From assembly GCA_023423045.1 (NCBI GenBank), contig JAFAGA010000024.1, positions 62,001 through 126,000 on the forward strand: DNA of 64,000 nucleotides. Reading direction: 5' to 3'. The stretch's first letter is position 1. Each line of letters starts with the position of its first letter. The DNA is from Bacillota bacterium (GTDB taxonomy: Bacteria > Bacillota > Clostridia > Lachnospirales > Lachnospiraceae). Positions 28,102-35,914 of the stretch are shown piece after piece. The notes below the pieces were generated by a model. That model ran no database searches and was not told where the DNA came from. It saw nothing but the letters and a program-made list of their open reading frames with translations. The position numbers were made by a program, and so were the translations under genes.

Positions 28102-28491
28102 TTATAGATTTTTTATTCGGTCCGCCGCTTCCTTGGCGCTAATCTCTCCTCTGGAAAGCTGCTCCAGAATTTCGTTTTTTGCGGTCTCTTTCATTTCACG
28201 GTCTTTGAGATCTTCCTTGGAGGGAACCTCATACCCCAGGCTTCGGATGACGGAATCCAGCTTACCACGGACGGTGGGGTAGGAGATGCCCAATTCCTTC
28301 TCCACATCCTTTATACTGCCACGGCACTTGATGAATACCTTTACAAAATCCAAATCCTCCTCCGGCAGGCGACAGAACTCGCAGGGGTGGAAATCTCCTT
28401 CAATTGAGGTTGAACATTTTGGGCAGCCCAGTTTTGTAATGGAGAGCTTCTCTCCGCATACGGGACATTTACCCGGTGCTTTATATTTCAT
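28102..28491 (-). CDS. DUF2089 zinc-ribbon/HTH regulator
   Basis: 129 residues from the ATG at 28491, with AGGAAGG about 8 bases upstream; a GTG at 28500 directly abuts that site and is less likely. N-terminal zinc ribbon with paired Cys-x-x-Cys (CPVCGEKL and CPKCS) and a third pair (CEFC), then a sigma70-region-4-like helix-turn-helix (IKCRGSIKDVEKELGISYPTVRGKL), and a C-terminal helix pair EILEQLSRGEISAKEAADRI that resembles the next protein's N-terminus. Likely transcriptional regulator of its own envelope operon. Confidence 0.88.
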   Translation of the reverse strand: MKYKAPGKCPVCGEKLSITKLGCPKCSTSIEGDFHPCEFCRLPEEDLDFVKVFIKCRGSIKDVEKELGISYPTVRGKLDSVIRSLGYEVPSKEDLKDREMKETAKNEILEQLSRGEISAKEAADRIKNL

Positions 28492-28730
28492 TTGTCTCAC
28501 CTTCCTGATATTTTATGCCATTAATATACACCTTCTAATTTTCACCTCTAATTTTCATTGTCAATATTAAAATTAATAATGTTAATAATATAATTAAAAA
28601 TATTAATATTGGTATTAATTATATTGAATAAAATATAAATAAATACAATGCCAAATAATATGGATTTAATTTATTCTATGGAGCGAGGGAATATAAATGA
28701 TACTATTTATATCCATATGTTAAAATGTGG
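28492..28730. other. AT-rich divergent intergenic region
   Basis: Very AT-rich, with several overlapping TATTAAT/ATTAATA inverted motifs between about 28560 and 28640. It must hold the promoter of the DUF2089 operon (minus). TTGACA is visible at 28557-28562 on the minus strand, but with no convincing -10. No gene seen. Confidence 0.4.
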
Positions 28731-28737
28731 TAAAAAA

Positions 28738-28766
28738 TTGACATAGCTGTATGATCTTGTTAAAAT
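28738..28766 (+). promoter_or_regulatory. Promoter of the KamA-like gene
   Basis: TTGACA (28738-28743), 17-bp spacer, TAAAAT (28761-28766). Confidence 0.75.
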
Positions 28767-28824
28767 ATATATGAAACTCATAGTTGCTGTATATATCTGC
28801 AGTATTTTCTTAAGGAGGTAATGA

Positions 28825-29922
28825 ATGAATTGGGAAAGTGAACTCGCAAGGAATACGACAACAATCGAAGAGCTTGAAGAAATATTACAAATTAGCTATA
28901 GCGAGGAAGAACGGCTATTGCTGAAACAATTGATTGACACATATCCGATGTCAGTGTCTCGATATTATTTATCGCTGATCGATGCATCGGATGAGGAGGA
29001 TCCGATTAGGAAAATGAGCATTCCGTCAGTGAAGGAGACGGATCGTATGGGAAGCCTTGACACCAGCGGAGAGGCGGATAATACTGTTACGGCAGGTTTA
29101 CAGCATAAATATAAGCAGACGGGGATGATTTTGTCCACGAATCAATGTGCGATGTACTGCAGGCATTGCTTTCGCAAGCGGCTTGTGGGGCTGAGCAGCC
29201 AAGAGATCAGCCGCCATATGGACAGTATCCTTTCTTATATCAAGGAGCATGAGGAAATCAATAATGTTCTGATCTCAGGAGGTGATTCCTTCCTGAATAG
29301 TAATGATACCATCCAAACATATCTGGAGAAGCTCTCCGACCTGGAGCATCTTGATTTCATCCGTTTTGGTACCAGGGTTTTGGTTACCTTACCCATACGT
29401 ATTTATGAGGATCCGGATTTACTTAAGCTGCTGAAGGAATTCAACCGGAAGAAGCGCATCTATGTCATGACACATTTCAACCATCCAAGGGAGATGACCG
29501 AAGAAGCGTTGCAAGCAGTACAAGCTTTAATTGATTGCGGTATTGTTGTGAAAAATCAATCCGTACTTCTTCGGGGAATCAATGATGAGCCGGAGATATT
29601 GGCAGAATTGGTCAACCGGTTAACCAGGTGGGGAATTGGACCGTATTATATCTTCCAATGCCGACCGGTCAGCGGAGTTAAAAATCAGTTTCAGGTTCCG
29701 TTACACCGGGGATATGAAATTATTGAAGCGGCAAAGGCCAGAATGAATGGATTGGGTAAGAGCTTTCGGTATGTCATGTCGAATACGAGAGGCAAGATAG
29801 AGATACTGGGAAGGATTGAAGATAGCAAAATGCTTTTTAAATTCCATGAAGCAAAGAATGATAGTGATCAGGGCAGAATATTTGCACTGGAAGTCGGGGA
29901 AAATCAATGCTGGATTGATTAA
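28825..29922 (+). CDS. KamA-family radical SAM protein
   Basis: 365 residues. Radical SAM cluster motif Cys108-x3-Cys112-x2-Cys115 (NQCAMYCRHCFRKRL), preceded by QTGMILSTNQC and followed by ISGGDSFL (the GGE-like SAM motif is GGD here), as in lysine 2,3-aminomutases. It is shorter than lysine aminomutase (about 415), and its C-terminus (SNTRGKIEILGRIED) replaces the usual zinc/dimerisation tail. No ablB acetyltransferase is adjacent, so a beta-lysine role is not supported. It could be an aminomutase on another substrate or a maturation enzyme. Start after AAGGAGG. Ends at a short hairpin (29921-29938). Confidence 0.85.
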   Translation: MNWESELARNTTTIEELEEILQISYSEEERLLLKQLIDTYPMSVSRYYLSLIDASDEEDPIRKMSIPSVKETDRMGSLDTSGEADNTVTAGLQHKYKQTGMILSTNQCAMYCRHCFRKRLVGLSSQEISRHMDSILSYIKEHEEINNVLISGGDSFLNSNDTIQTYLEKLSDLEHLDFIRFGTRVLVTLPIRIYEDPDLLKLLKEFNRKKRIYVMTHFNHPREMTEEALQAVQALIDCGIVVKNQSVLLRGINDEPEILAELVNRLTRWGIGPYYIFQCRPVSGVKNQFQVPLHRGYEIIEAAKARMNGLGKSFRYVMSNTRGKIEILGRIEDSKMLFKFHEAKNDSDQGRIFALEVGENQCWID

Positions 29923-29942
29923 GCCGGTTATCCGGCTTGTTA
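29921..29942 (+). terminator. Short terminator-like hairpin
   Basis: AAGCCGG-TTAT-CCGGCTT followed by GTTAT, directly after the KamA-like stop codon. Confidence 0.5.
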
Positions 29943-30144
29943 TATCGGTTTATGAATAGAAGTTTTGCAGGGCATGCAGAGGTTGGGGAGAAGATGGAAG
30001 CTTCAGAATCTGGTTGTCTCCCTGCGGCATTAATGGTAAAATTATTGAAATGAAGAAATTAGTAATGCTTCGGAGTCGATAAAAGGGCATCCCCAAAAAA
30101 TAACTGTGCGGAGCTTTATGTATAAATAGAAAGGACATTTTACC

Positions 30145-31194
30145 ATGAATTATGACATGCTGGAAAAAGTAATCTGCGATACCATTAAGGAGGAGCAGAT
30201 CAAGCTGGGATATGAGAAGGAGACCATCCGGTTATATTATCCGATGAGATCATTGGCAAATATTCTGGAGGAGGAGTTGGAGGATCCCGTCAGAATGGAT
30301 GAAGCGCTGAAAAGCTTTGCCCGTATGGTGGAGAATAAATTAGGCAGCTTGGAAATCAGCCGTAATGCAGACCGGTATTGTATTCTTGTACCGCCCGCAG
30401 GAGCGGTATACGTACATGAGGTTTATGAGGATAATCCTTTTTTAACCGCGCTCATTGATACGGTCAGAAGGCATGAGTGTACGCTGGAGCAGATATTGAA
30501 GGTGTTTCACTCCTTCTCCGACCAGGTGGAATGTGAGAAAAGTGCCTCGGATGAATTTGATTATGTAATTTACTTTAAGAATAATGCTGCCGATAATTAC
30601 CGGTACTGCATCAAATTTGATTATGGACATGCCAGCTATCACCGTTTTATCCCAAAAGATTTTATGAATCTGATGGAGGAGATATCAGAAAGCGAGCCGG
30701 TAGTCAGTGAGGAAGCCGATGGGGAGTCACCGGAAGAGGAAGAAACTCTGGACATGACGAAGGAGCAAAAGTATCAGCAGTTGGTGAAGCTTAAAAAGGC
30801 GATCCGCTGCATGACTACCTGCAATGAGAAGTTGGATATGTACAAAAAGGTAGCAAAGCAGTTCAAGGCCCTTGGAGAATATAAGGAGGCCGGGCAGCTT
30901 GCCGAGGAATGCAGGCTGCTGGCGAAAGAGACTAAGAAGAAAATCAGGAGAAAGATCTATAAAAATGCCCTGAAGAAAAAGAACGGGGCAAGGAAATCGG
31001 AAGATTATATGGCTGCGGCGGAGGAATTTCGTAAAGTCAGCGGCTATAAGGATGCAGACGATATGGCGATGGAATGTGATACTATGAGCAAACGTCTGGA
31101 AAAGAGAATGATAAGAAAGCGTCTGCTTAGCATGGGGCTGGCTGCGGTTAGCGTGGTGGCTGCATTGATTCTTGCTTTTATCTTCTTGTTTTAG
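30145..31194 (+). CDS. Membrane-anchored protein with YKDA-type helical repeats (DUF3877-like)
   Basis: 349 residues, not recognised with certainty; the N-terminal 180 residues resemble DUF3877 proteins of Lachnospiraceae. Residues 215-320 contain two helical repeats of the clostridial LGxYKxAxxLAxxC kind (KALGEYKEAGQLAEECR and KVSGYKDADDMAMECD). A single C-terminal membrane helix (SMGLAAVSVVAALILAFIF) places the bulk in the cytoplasm. An acidic linker (SEEADGESPEEEE) separates the halves. Start after GAAAGGAC; strong terminator at 31201. Function unknown. Confidence 0.75.
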   Translation: MNYDMLEKVICDTIKEEQIKLGYEKETIRLYYPMRSLANILEEELEDPVRMDEALKSFARMVENKLGSLEISRNADRYCILVPPAGAVYVHEVYEDNPFLTALIDTVRRHECTLEQILKVFHSFSDQVECEKSASDEFDYVIYFKNNAADNYRYCIKFDYGHASYHRFIPKDFMNLMEEISESEPVVSEEADGESPEEEETLDMTKEQKYQQLVKLKKAIRCMTTCNEKLDMYKKVAKQFKALGEYKEAGQLAEECRLLAKETKKKIRRKIYKNALKKKNGARKSEDYMAAAEEFRKVSGYKDADDMAMECDTMSKRLEKRMIRKRLLSMGLAAVSVVAALILAFIFLF

Positions 31195-31200
31195 TTTAAT

Positions 31201-31236
31201 AAGACCACATCGCTTCCTAAGAGATGTGGTCTTTTG
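31201..31236 (+). terminator. Intrinsic terminator
   Basis: AAGACCACATC pairs with GATGTGGTCTT (11 bp), then TT. It lies between convergent genes. Confidence 0.8.
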
Positions 31237-31301
31237 GCTATCGGTAACAGAAGCCGACAGCCGCCTTTTTGTAAGCCTGTCCATCTATTCCTCCCCTTAT
31301 C

Positions 31302-32312
31302 TTATTTAGCTTCGGTTACATATATGATGCATCGGGCTTTGGTTCCATCTTCACTGGCATAGACGTAGGCTCGCCCCTTCTGCCAGGCGGTAATGGTACC
31401 CTTCTGGCTTACGGTGACGATATTTTCATTGCTTGAAGACCAGGCGGCCGGATTCCCTGAGGAAACCAGAGCAGTTAAATTGGCAGTTTCTCCAACCTTT
31501 AGATGAAGCTCATTATCGCTTAATTGAATTGAAGGGGCTTCTACCGTAACCTCACAGCTGCGGGAGATTCCGTCCACAGTAGCCGTTATCAGAGCTGTTC
31601 CGTGCTTTACGGCTGTGATGGTACCGGATTCGTCCACAGTAGCGACACTTTTCTTGTTGGTCTTCCATCGTGGAGGAACCGACGAGGATACTGTTGCGGA
31701 CAGCTTTACGCTCTGGCCCCGGAATAGCTTCAGCTTTGTCTGGCTCAGCTTCACGGTTGGAGTCTTTACATTAACCCGGCAGGTCTGAGTGCTTGTGTCA
31801 GCAGTGACGGTAATAATCGCTTCTCCCGGTTTTATCGCGGTGATTTTGCCGTTTTCATCAACGGTTGCCACGCTCTTTTTGTTGCTTTTCCAGGTTATCG
31901 GTGTCCGGGTAGAGGACTTGGCGGTGAGCTGACAGGTATCGCCCCGTTCCAAAGAAATCACTGTGTTACTGAGGGTAAGTTTGGTATCCCGCACGGTTAC
32001 CTTGCAGGAGGCCTCACCTCCCTTGATCTTTGCAGTAATGGTTGCGGTACCGGGTTTCTTGGCGGTAATCTTTCCGTAGGTATTGACGGAGGCGATGGCA
32101 GAGGAGCTGCTCTTCCAGGTGGGCATCGCACCGTTTGTGGTAATGGCGATTACATAGAGCTCCTCAGCAATATCCATTGTTGCTTTATATTGGGAAAGTA
32201 TTACGAAATGGATAGTATTTGCTTTGACATGCTTGGCTGGAATGATAGGGGATATGGAAAATAGGGTGGTACAAATTAGAATTAATAATAGGAATTTACT
32301 GATTCTTGACAT
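31302..32312 (-). CDS. Secreted protein with four bacterial Ig-like (Big_2) domains
   Basis: 336 residues with a signal peptide (about 1-31). Four Big_2 repeats fill the rest, each with W-x-S/T-(S/N)-x-x-x-(V/I)-A-(T/S)-V, then G-x-I-T-A and G-x-A-x-(I/V): for example WKSNKKSVATVDENGKITA and WKTNKKSVATVDESGTITA. No catalytic domain, LPXTG motif or SLH domain, so it may be a released surface protein or bind another wall component. Start ATG after GGGAGGAT. It has the two middle repeats closest in sequence, pointing to recent duplication. Likely cell-surface structural or adhesive role. Confidence 0.9.
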   Translation of the reverse strand: MSRISKFLLLILICTTLFSISPIIPAKHVKANTIHFVILSQYKATMDIAEELYVIAITTNGAMPTWKSSSSAIASVNTYGKITAKKPGTATITAKIKGGEASCKVTVRDTKLTLSNTVISLERGDTCQLTAKSSTRTPITWKSNKKSVATVDENGKITAIKPGEAIITVTADTSTQTCRVNVKTPTVKLSQTKLKLFRGQSVKLSATVSSSVPPRWKTNKKSVATVDESGTITAVKHGTALITATVDGISRSCEVTVEAPSIQLSDNELHLKVGETANLTALVSSGNPAAWSSSNENIVTVSQKGTITAWQKGRAYVYASEDGTKARCIIYVTEAK

Positions 32313-32498
32313 AAGATCCTCCCTTTCATTGAGGGAAGGAACAGATGGTATTAGAAATACAAGCCCAACCTTATTTTACCATATATACCCGTGGAGTGAT
32401 ACTGGGTAAAACAGATAAAAATCGAATAAAAATTAGATAGATTAAACAATGGCATATTCCGGTAACACTATAAAAAGCAGCTTTGATGAATTTTAATA

Positions 32499-32640
32499 TC
32501 ATGATATAATGAAAGCGTAGTGAGCATGATGTGAGCTTGCTCGTAAGCATGCGATCGGAGCTGGAGATCATGAATACGGTTTATGTTCATGATATAATGA
32601 AAGCGTAGTGAGCATGATGAGACTTGCTGTATGTATGAAA
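32499..32640. repeat. Intergenic repeat C (one full and one truncated unit)
   Basis: TATAAT at 32505 and 32593 are 88 bp apart. The full unit has stem arms GCATG/CATGC and GAGC/GCTC. The second unit breaks off after TAGTGAGCATGATGAGACTTGC. The second TATAAT lies 65 bp before the rhomboid start and could act as its -10. Confidence 0.85.
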
Positions 32641-32662
32641 ATTAATGGCCGGAGGAGAAATC

Positions 32663-33256
32663 ATGAAGCAATTTTCAGCAAATAAATCCATTGGAATATT
32701 TCAATATAATGCACCGGTAACATTGACCTTTGTTATCCTTTCTTTTTTTGTGGTGTTATTAGGCTATCTGACCCGGAGTGTTTCTACCTCCCTGCTGTTT
32801 TGCACCTATCCGGCTCCGCTTACAGATCCTCTCACCTATGTTCGGCTGTTGGGACATGTGCTGGGACACGCTGATTGGAAGCACTATGCCGGCAATATGG
32901 TGCTGTTTTTGGTACTGGGGCCATTGCTGGAGGAAAAGTATGGATCTGCAGCTCTTCTTAAGATGTTTGTATTTACCGCGGTGGTTTCCGGATTGATTTA
33001 TATGGTATTCTATCCGCAGAGTGCCCTTCTTGGCGCCAGCGGCATCGTATTTATGATGATTGTCCTTTCCTCTGCGGCAGGAATGAATCAAGGAAAGGTT
33101 CCCATCACTCTGATTCTTGTTGTAATCATCTATCTTGGAGGAGAGATAACGGGCAGTCTGGGGGCGGCCGATGGCATAGCCCATATGGCTCATATCACAG
33201 GGGGCTTATGCGGTGCTGTTTTTGGATTTTTACTGGTGAAGAGAAGGAAGAGTTAG
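32663..33256 (+). CDS. Rhomboid-family intramembrane serine protease
   Basis: 197 residues from the ATG at 32663, with GGAGGAG 7 bases upstream; an ATG at 32645 precedes that site. About six membrane segments. Catalytic Ser126 in GASG (ALLGASGIVF) and His177 in AHMAHITGG, plus the HxxxN motif of TM2 (His74 and Asn78 in WKHYAGNMV). Cleaves membrane proteins within the bilayer; substrate unknown. Preceded by repeat C and followed by repeat D, so it appears to be transcribed alone. Confidence 0.9.
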   Translation: MKQFSANKSIGIFQYNAPVTLTFVILSFFVVLLGYLTRSVSTSLLFCTYPAPLTDPLTYVRLLGHVLGHADWKHYAGNMVLFLVLGPLLEEKYGSAALLKMFVFTAVVSGLIYMVFYPQSALLGASGIVFMMIVLSSAAGMNQGKVPITLILVVIIYLGGEITGSLGAADGIAHMAHITGGLCGAVFGFLLVKRRKS

Positions 33257-33424
33257 AGGAAGAACGAAAGGAAGAGTTAAAGGATGAACTAAGGAAGCGT
33301 TAAATACAGAATAAAAAAAGACAAAAAGAAGAATTGGCATGAAAATGATAATTCTATAGATAAGATTAAGCGTTTATTAAAATTCTGTGATTTTATTCCG
33401 GAACCATTTTACTTGGGAGGAAAC

Positions 33425-33743
33425 CATGGTATAATGTCGGCAGACATTATACCAGCGCATACATGCGCGTGCGCCGAAGCGAAGCGTAGTGCGCATTCCA
33501 CCGTAAAGCGGCATACCATAAGCACTTGTGCTTATGGTATAATGTCGGCAGACATTATACCAGCGCATACATGCGCGTGCGCCGAAGCGAAGCGTAGTGC
33601 GCATTCTGCCGCAAAGCGGCATACCATAAGCACTTGTGCTTATGATATAATGAAAGCGGAATGAGAAAATTGCATGCTTGCCTGCAATTTCCGATTGGAG
33701 CAACAAGATCATGGATACGGTTTATATTCATGATATAATGAAA
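33425..33743. repeat. Intergenic repeat array D (two 108-bp units plus one 88-bp unit)
   Basis: TATAAT boxes at 33430, 33538, 33646 and 33734 are spaced 108, 108 and 88 bp. The 108-bp units are nearly identical and carry two perfect palindromes: GGTATAATGTC/GACATTATACC (33428-33453) and ACCATAAGCAC/GTGCTTATGGT (33515-33538), so TATAAT occurs on both strands. The last unit is of the common 88-bp type with stem arms AAATTGCA/TGCAATTT. The rest of the 33257-33845 gap holds no gene. Confidence 0.88.
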
Positions 33744-33845
33744 AAATCCGGGAGATTACCCAAATCCCGTTATAAGTCGAAACAACGAGTGGCATATTTT
33801 GTGAACCGCTCTTATGTTAATAAAACACTGGGAGTGGAGTGAGCC

Positions 33846-34724
33846 ATGTTTGGTTATGTCAATGTATATAAACCGGAATTGAAGATGAAGGATTTTTATA
33901 AATATAAGGCATATTATTGCGGTTTATGTAAAACCTTAAAGGATAACTACGGGCGATTGGGGCAGATGACTCTGTCCTATGATATGACCTTTCTTATTCT
34001 GCTGCTGACCTCTCTCTATGAAAGTGATACAGTGAAGCTTCAGAACCGGTGTCTGGTGCATCCGGTCAGGAAGCATGATACTTTGGTGAATGAGATGACT
34101 GCCTATGTGGCGGCAATGAATATTGCACTTAGTTACCATCATCTGAGAGATGACTGGATGGATGAGAAGAAGCCGGCAGGACTGGCAGGAGCCGGGATGC
34201 TAAAAAGATATTATAAGAAGATCAGCCGTCAATATCCGAGGCAATGCAAGGCGATAGAGGAAAGCCTTGCCGCGCTTGCCCAGTGCGAGAAGCGCCGGGA
34301 AACCAATATTGATCTTGTGGCGCGCTGCTTCGGAGAATTGATGTCGGAGCTATTTGTATATCGCCGGGACAGATGGGAGGAAGGGCTTCGCAGGATGGGT
34401 TTTTACCTTGGCAAGTATATCTATATTCTTGACGCATATGATGATATTGAAAAGGATAGGAAGCATAACAGCTATAATCCATTACTGCAGAAAAGAAAGA
34501 AGAACGAGGGGCATATGCAAACAATCCCCCTCTTTGATGAAAATCTGCATGAAGAATGCCGCCGGATTCTAACAATGATGATGGCCGAATGCACGAAGGA
34601 GTTTGAAAAGCTCCCATGCCTGCTGGATATTGACATACTCCGCAATATTTTATATGACGGAGTATGGACTAAATTTGATGAAATACAAAAAGAGAGAACG
34701 AATAAGGAAGGAACAGGATCATGA
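33846..34724 (+). CDS. DUF5685 family protein
   Basis: 292 residues, predicted all-helical and without signal peptide. It matches DUF5685 as I know it from clostridia: N-terminal [31 protein letters not shown] with a Cys pair, then DDWMDEKK and [22 protein letters not shown]. The two acidic D-D-x-x-D-like motifs recall prenyl-synthase folds, but no such activity is established. Its last bases overlap the next start (ATGA), so it is translationally coupled to the J-domain protein. GAGTGGAGTGAG precedes the ATG. Function unknown. Confidence 0.8.
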   Translation: MFGYVNVYKPELKMKDFYKYKAYYCGLCKTLKDNYGRLGQMTLSYDMTFLILLLTSLYESDTVKLQNRCLVHPVRKHDTLVNEMTAYVAAMNIALSYHHLRDDWMDEKKPAGLAGAGMLKRYYKKISRQYPRQCKAIEESLAALAQCEKRRETNIDLVARCFGELMSELFVYRRDRWEEGLRRMGFYLGKYIYILDAYDDIEKDRKHNSYNPLLQKRKKNEGHMQTIPLFDENLHEECRRILTMMMAECTKEFEKLPCLLDIDILRNILYDGVWTKFDEIQKERTNKEGTGS

Positions 34725-35338
34725 TATCGAATCCCTATAAAGTACTTGAAATATCGCCTAATGCATCCAATGAAGAAATAAAAAAAGCTTACCGTGAGCT
34801 CAGCCGCAAATATCATCCGGATTCCTATGTAGATAATCCGCTGGCCAGCCTTGCCGAAGAGAAATTCAAGGAGGTTCAGGAGGCTTATGAACAGATTATG
34901 AAGGAGCGAGAGGGCGGATATTCCTATGGTAATACATCAGCCTACGGACAGACCGGCTATTCCGAAGGAGGCGGCGAGGCGGAGCTTGGTGCCGCTGCCA
35001 GCTATCTGAATGCGGGTCGTTACCGGGAGGCACTCAATGTATTGTCCGGAATTGGTCTGCGCAATGCAAGATGGTACTATTTCAGTGCGATTGCCAATGC
35101 GGGGATCGGCAATAATGTGACCGCACATGATCACATTACCCAGGCGATGAGAATGGAACCGAATAATCCCGAATATACCAATCTATATAACCAGCTGCAA
35201 TGGCAGAACCAGAGATACAGCAGCGGCCGCTATAATTCGGGAAAAGGCGGTTATGATGTCGGTAATCTGTGCTGTGATCTGTGGTGTGCTGACACCCTGT
35301 GCGAATGTATGGGAGGAGATCTGATTTCATGCTGCTAA
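34721..35338 (+). CDS. J-domain (DnaJ-like) protein with Cys-rich tail
   Basis: 205 residues. Residues 1-68 are a J domain with the HPD motif (KYHPDSY) that stimulates DnaK-type Hsp70. Then a Gly/Tyr-rich linker, a TPR-like segment ([17 protein letters not shown] through [18 protein letters not shown]), and a tail with seven Cys in the last 23 residues ([18 protein letters not shown] then ISCC). It has no zinc-finger or substrate domain of true DnaJ. It sits between DUF5685 and a membrane protein in a coupled operon. The Cys-rich tail might bind metal, be acylated, or tether it to a partner. Confidence 0.9.
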   Translation: MISNPYKVLEISPNASNEEIKKAYRELSRKYHPDSYVDNPLASLAEEKFKEVQEAYEQIMKEREGGYSYGNTSAYGQTGYSEGGGEAELGAAASYLNAGRYREALNVLSGIGLRNARWYYFSAIANAGIGNNVTAHDHITQAMRMEPNNPEYTNLYNQLQWQNQRYSSGRYNSGKGGYDVGNLCCDLWCADTLCECMGGDLISCC

Positions 35339-35859
35339 ACGCGAAAAAGATGGCTTTTTTGGGTTTGCTGCTCGCAGTGACCGTATTACTTATTGCTCTA
35401 AGCGGTGTTCTTGAATTCAATACCCTGTTTTTGTTAGGAGCCGCCTCCTTTGGTGTGGGAATAGCAATTCGGGAAAGCAGCCTCCGCTACGGGGCGGGCT
35501 TTTATCTGGCGGCTATCCTTCTGGGGCTGATCCTGGCACCAAATAAATTTTATTGTATCACCTTTGCTGTCATGGGAATGTATCTGATTGTTATCGAATA
35601 CTCCTTTGATCGCTTGACCCGCATGAAGCAGAAGATCAATCGGCAGAAGCTGTATTGGGTGATTAAATACACAGCCTTTAATATCATGTATCTGCCGATC
35701 ATTATCTTCCTGCCTGGATTAATCTATCAGGGAGAAAGGAACAGTATTCTTCTTGCAGTTATGTTCCTGGTCGGACAGGTGGTGCTCCTGGTATATGATA
35801 TGGCATACCGTTATTTTCAGAATTATGTATGGGGGAAAGTAAGAAAAAAGCTTTTTTAA
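35329..35859 (+). CDS. Small integral membrane protein, unknown
   Basis: 176 residues from the ATG at 35329, which overlaps the end of the J-domain gene and has GGGAGGAG about 11 bases upstream. About five hydrophobic segments ([48 protein letters not shown], a central pair, and [20 protein letters not shown]), with a basic C-terminus (KVRKKLF). No family recognised. Third gene of the DUF5685/J-domain operon, so it could anchor that complex. Confidence 0.75.
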   Translation: MLLNAKKMAFLGLLLAVTVLLIALSGVLEFNTLFLLGAASFGVGIAIRESSLRYGAGFYLAAILLGLILAPNKFYCITFAVMGMYLIVIEYSFDRLTRMKQKINRQKLYWVIKYTAFNIMYLPIIIFLPGLIYQGERNSILLAVMFLVGQVVLLVYDMAYRYFQNYVWGKVRKKLF

Positions 35860-35914
35860 ACAAAAAAGTAAATAAATATAAATAAATATAAAATAGCGGA
35901 GGAGGGTTTCATGT

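Noticed and set aside
28825..29922. Calling this lysine 2,3-aminomutase (kamA/ablA)
   Set aside because: Shorter, altered C-terminus and no ablB partner; only the family name is supported.
33413..33664. 83-codon ORF with repeated amino-acid blocks
   Set aside because: It is just the 108-bp DNA repeat translated; no ribosome site and the frame is not conserved into flanking units.
33425..33743. Possible CRISPR array
   Set aside because: Units are 88-108 bp, nearly identical throughout and without spacer-repeat alternation; no cas genes.
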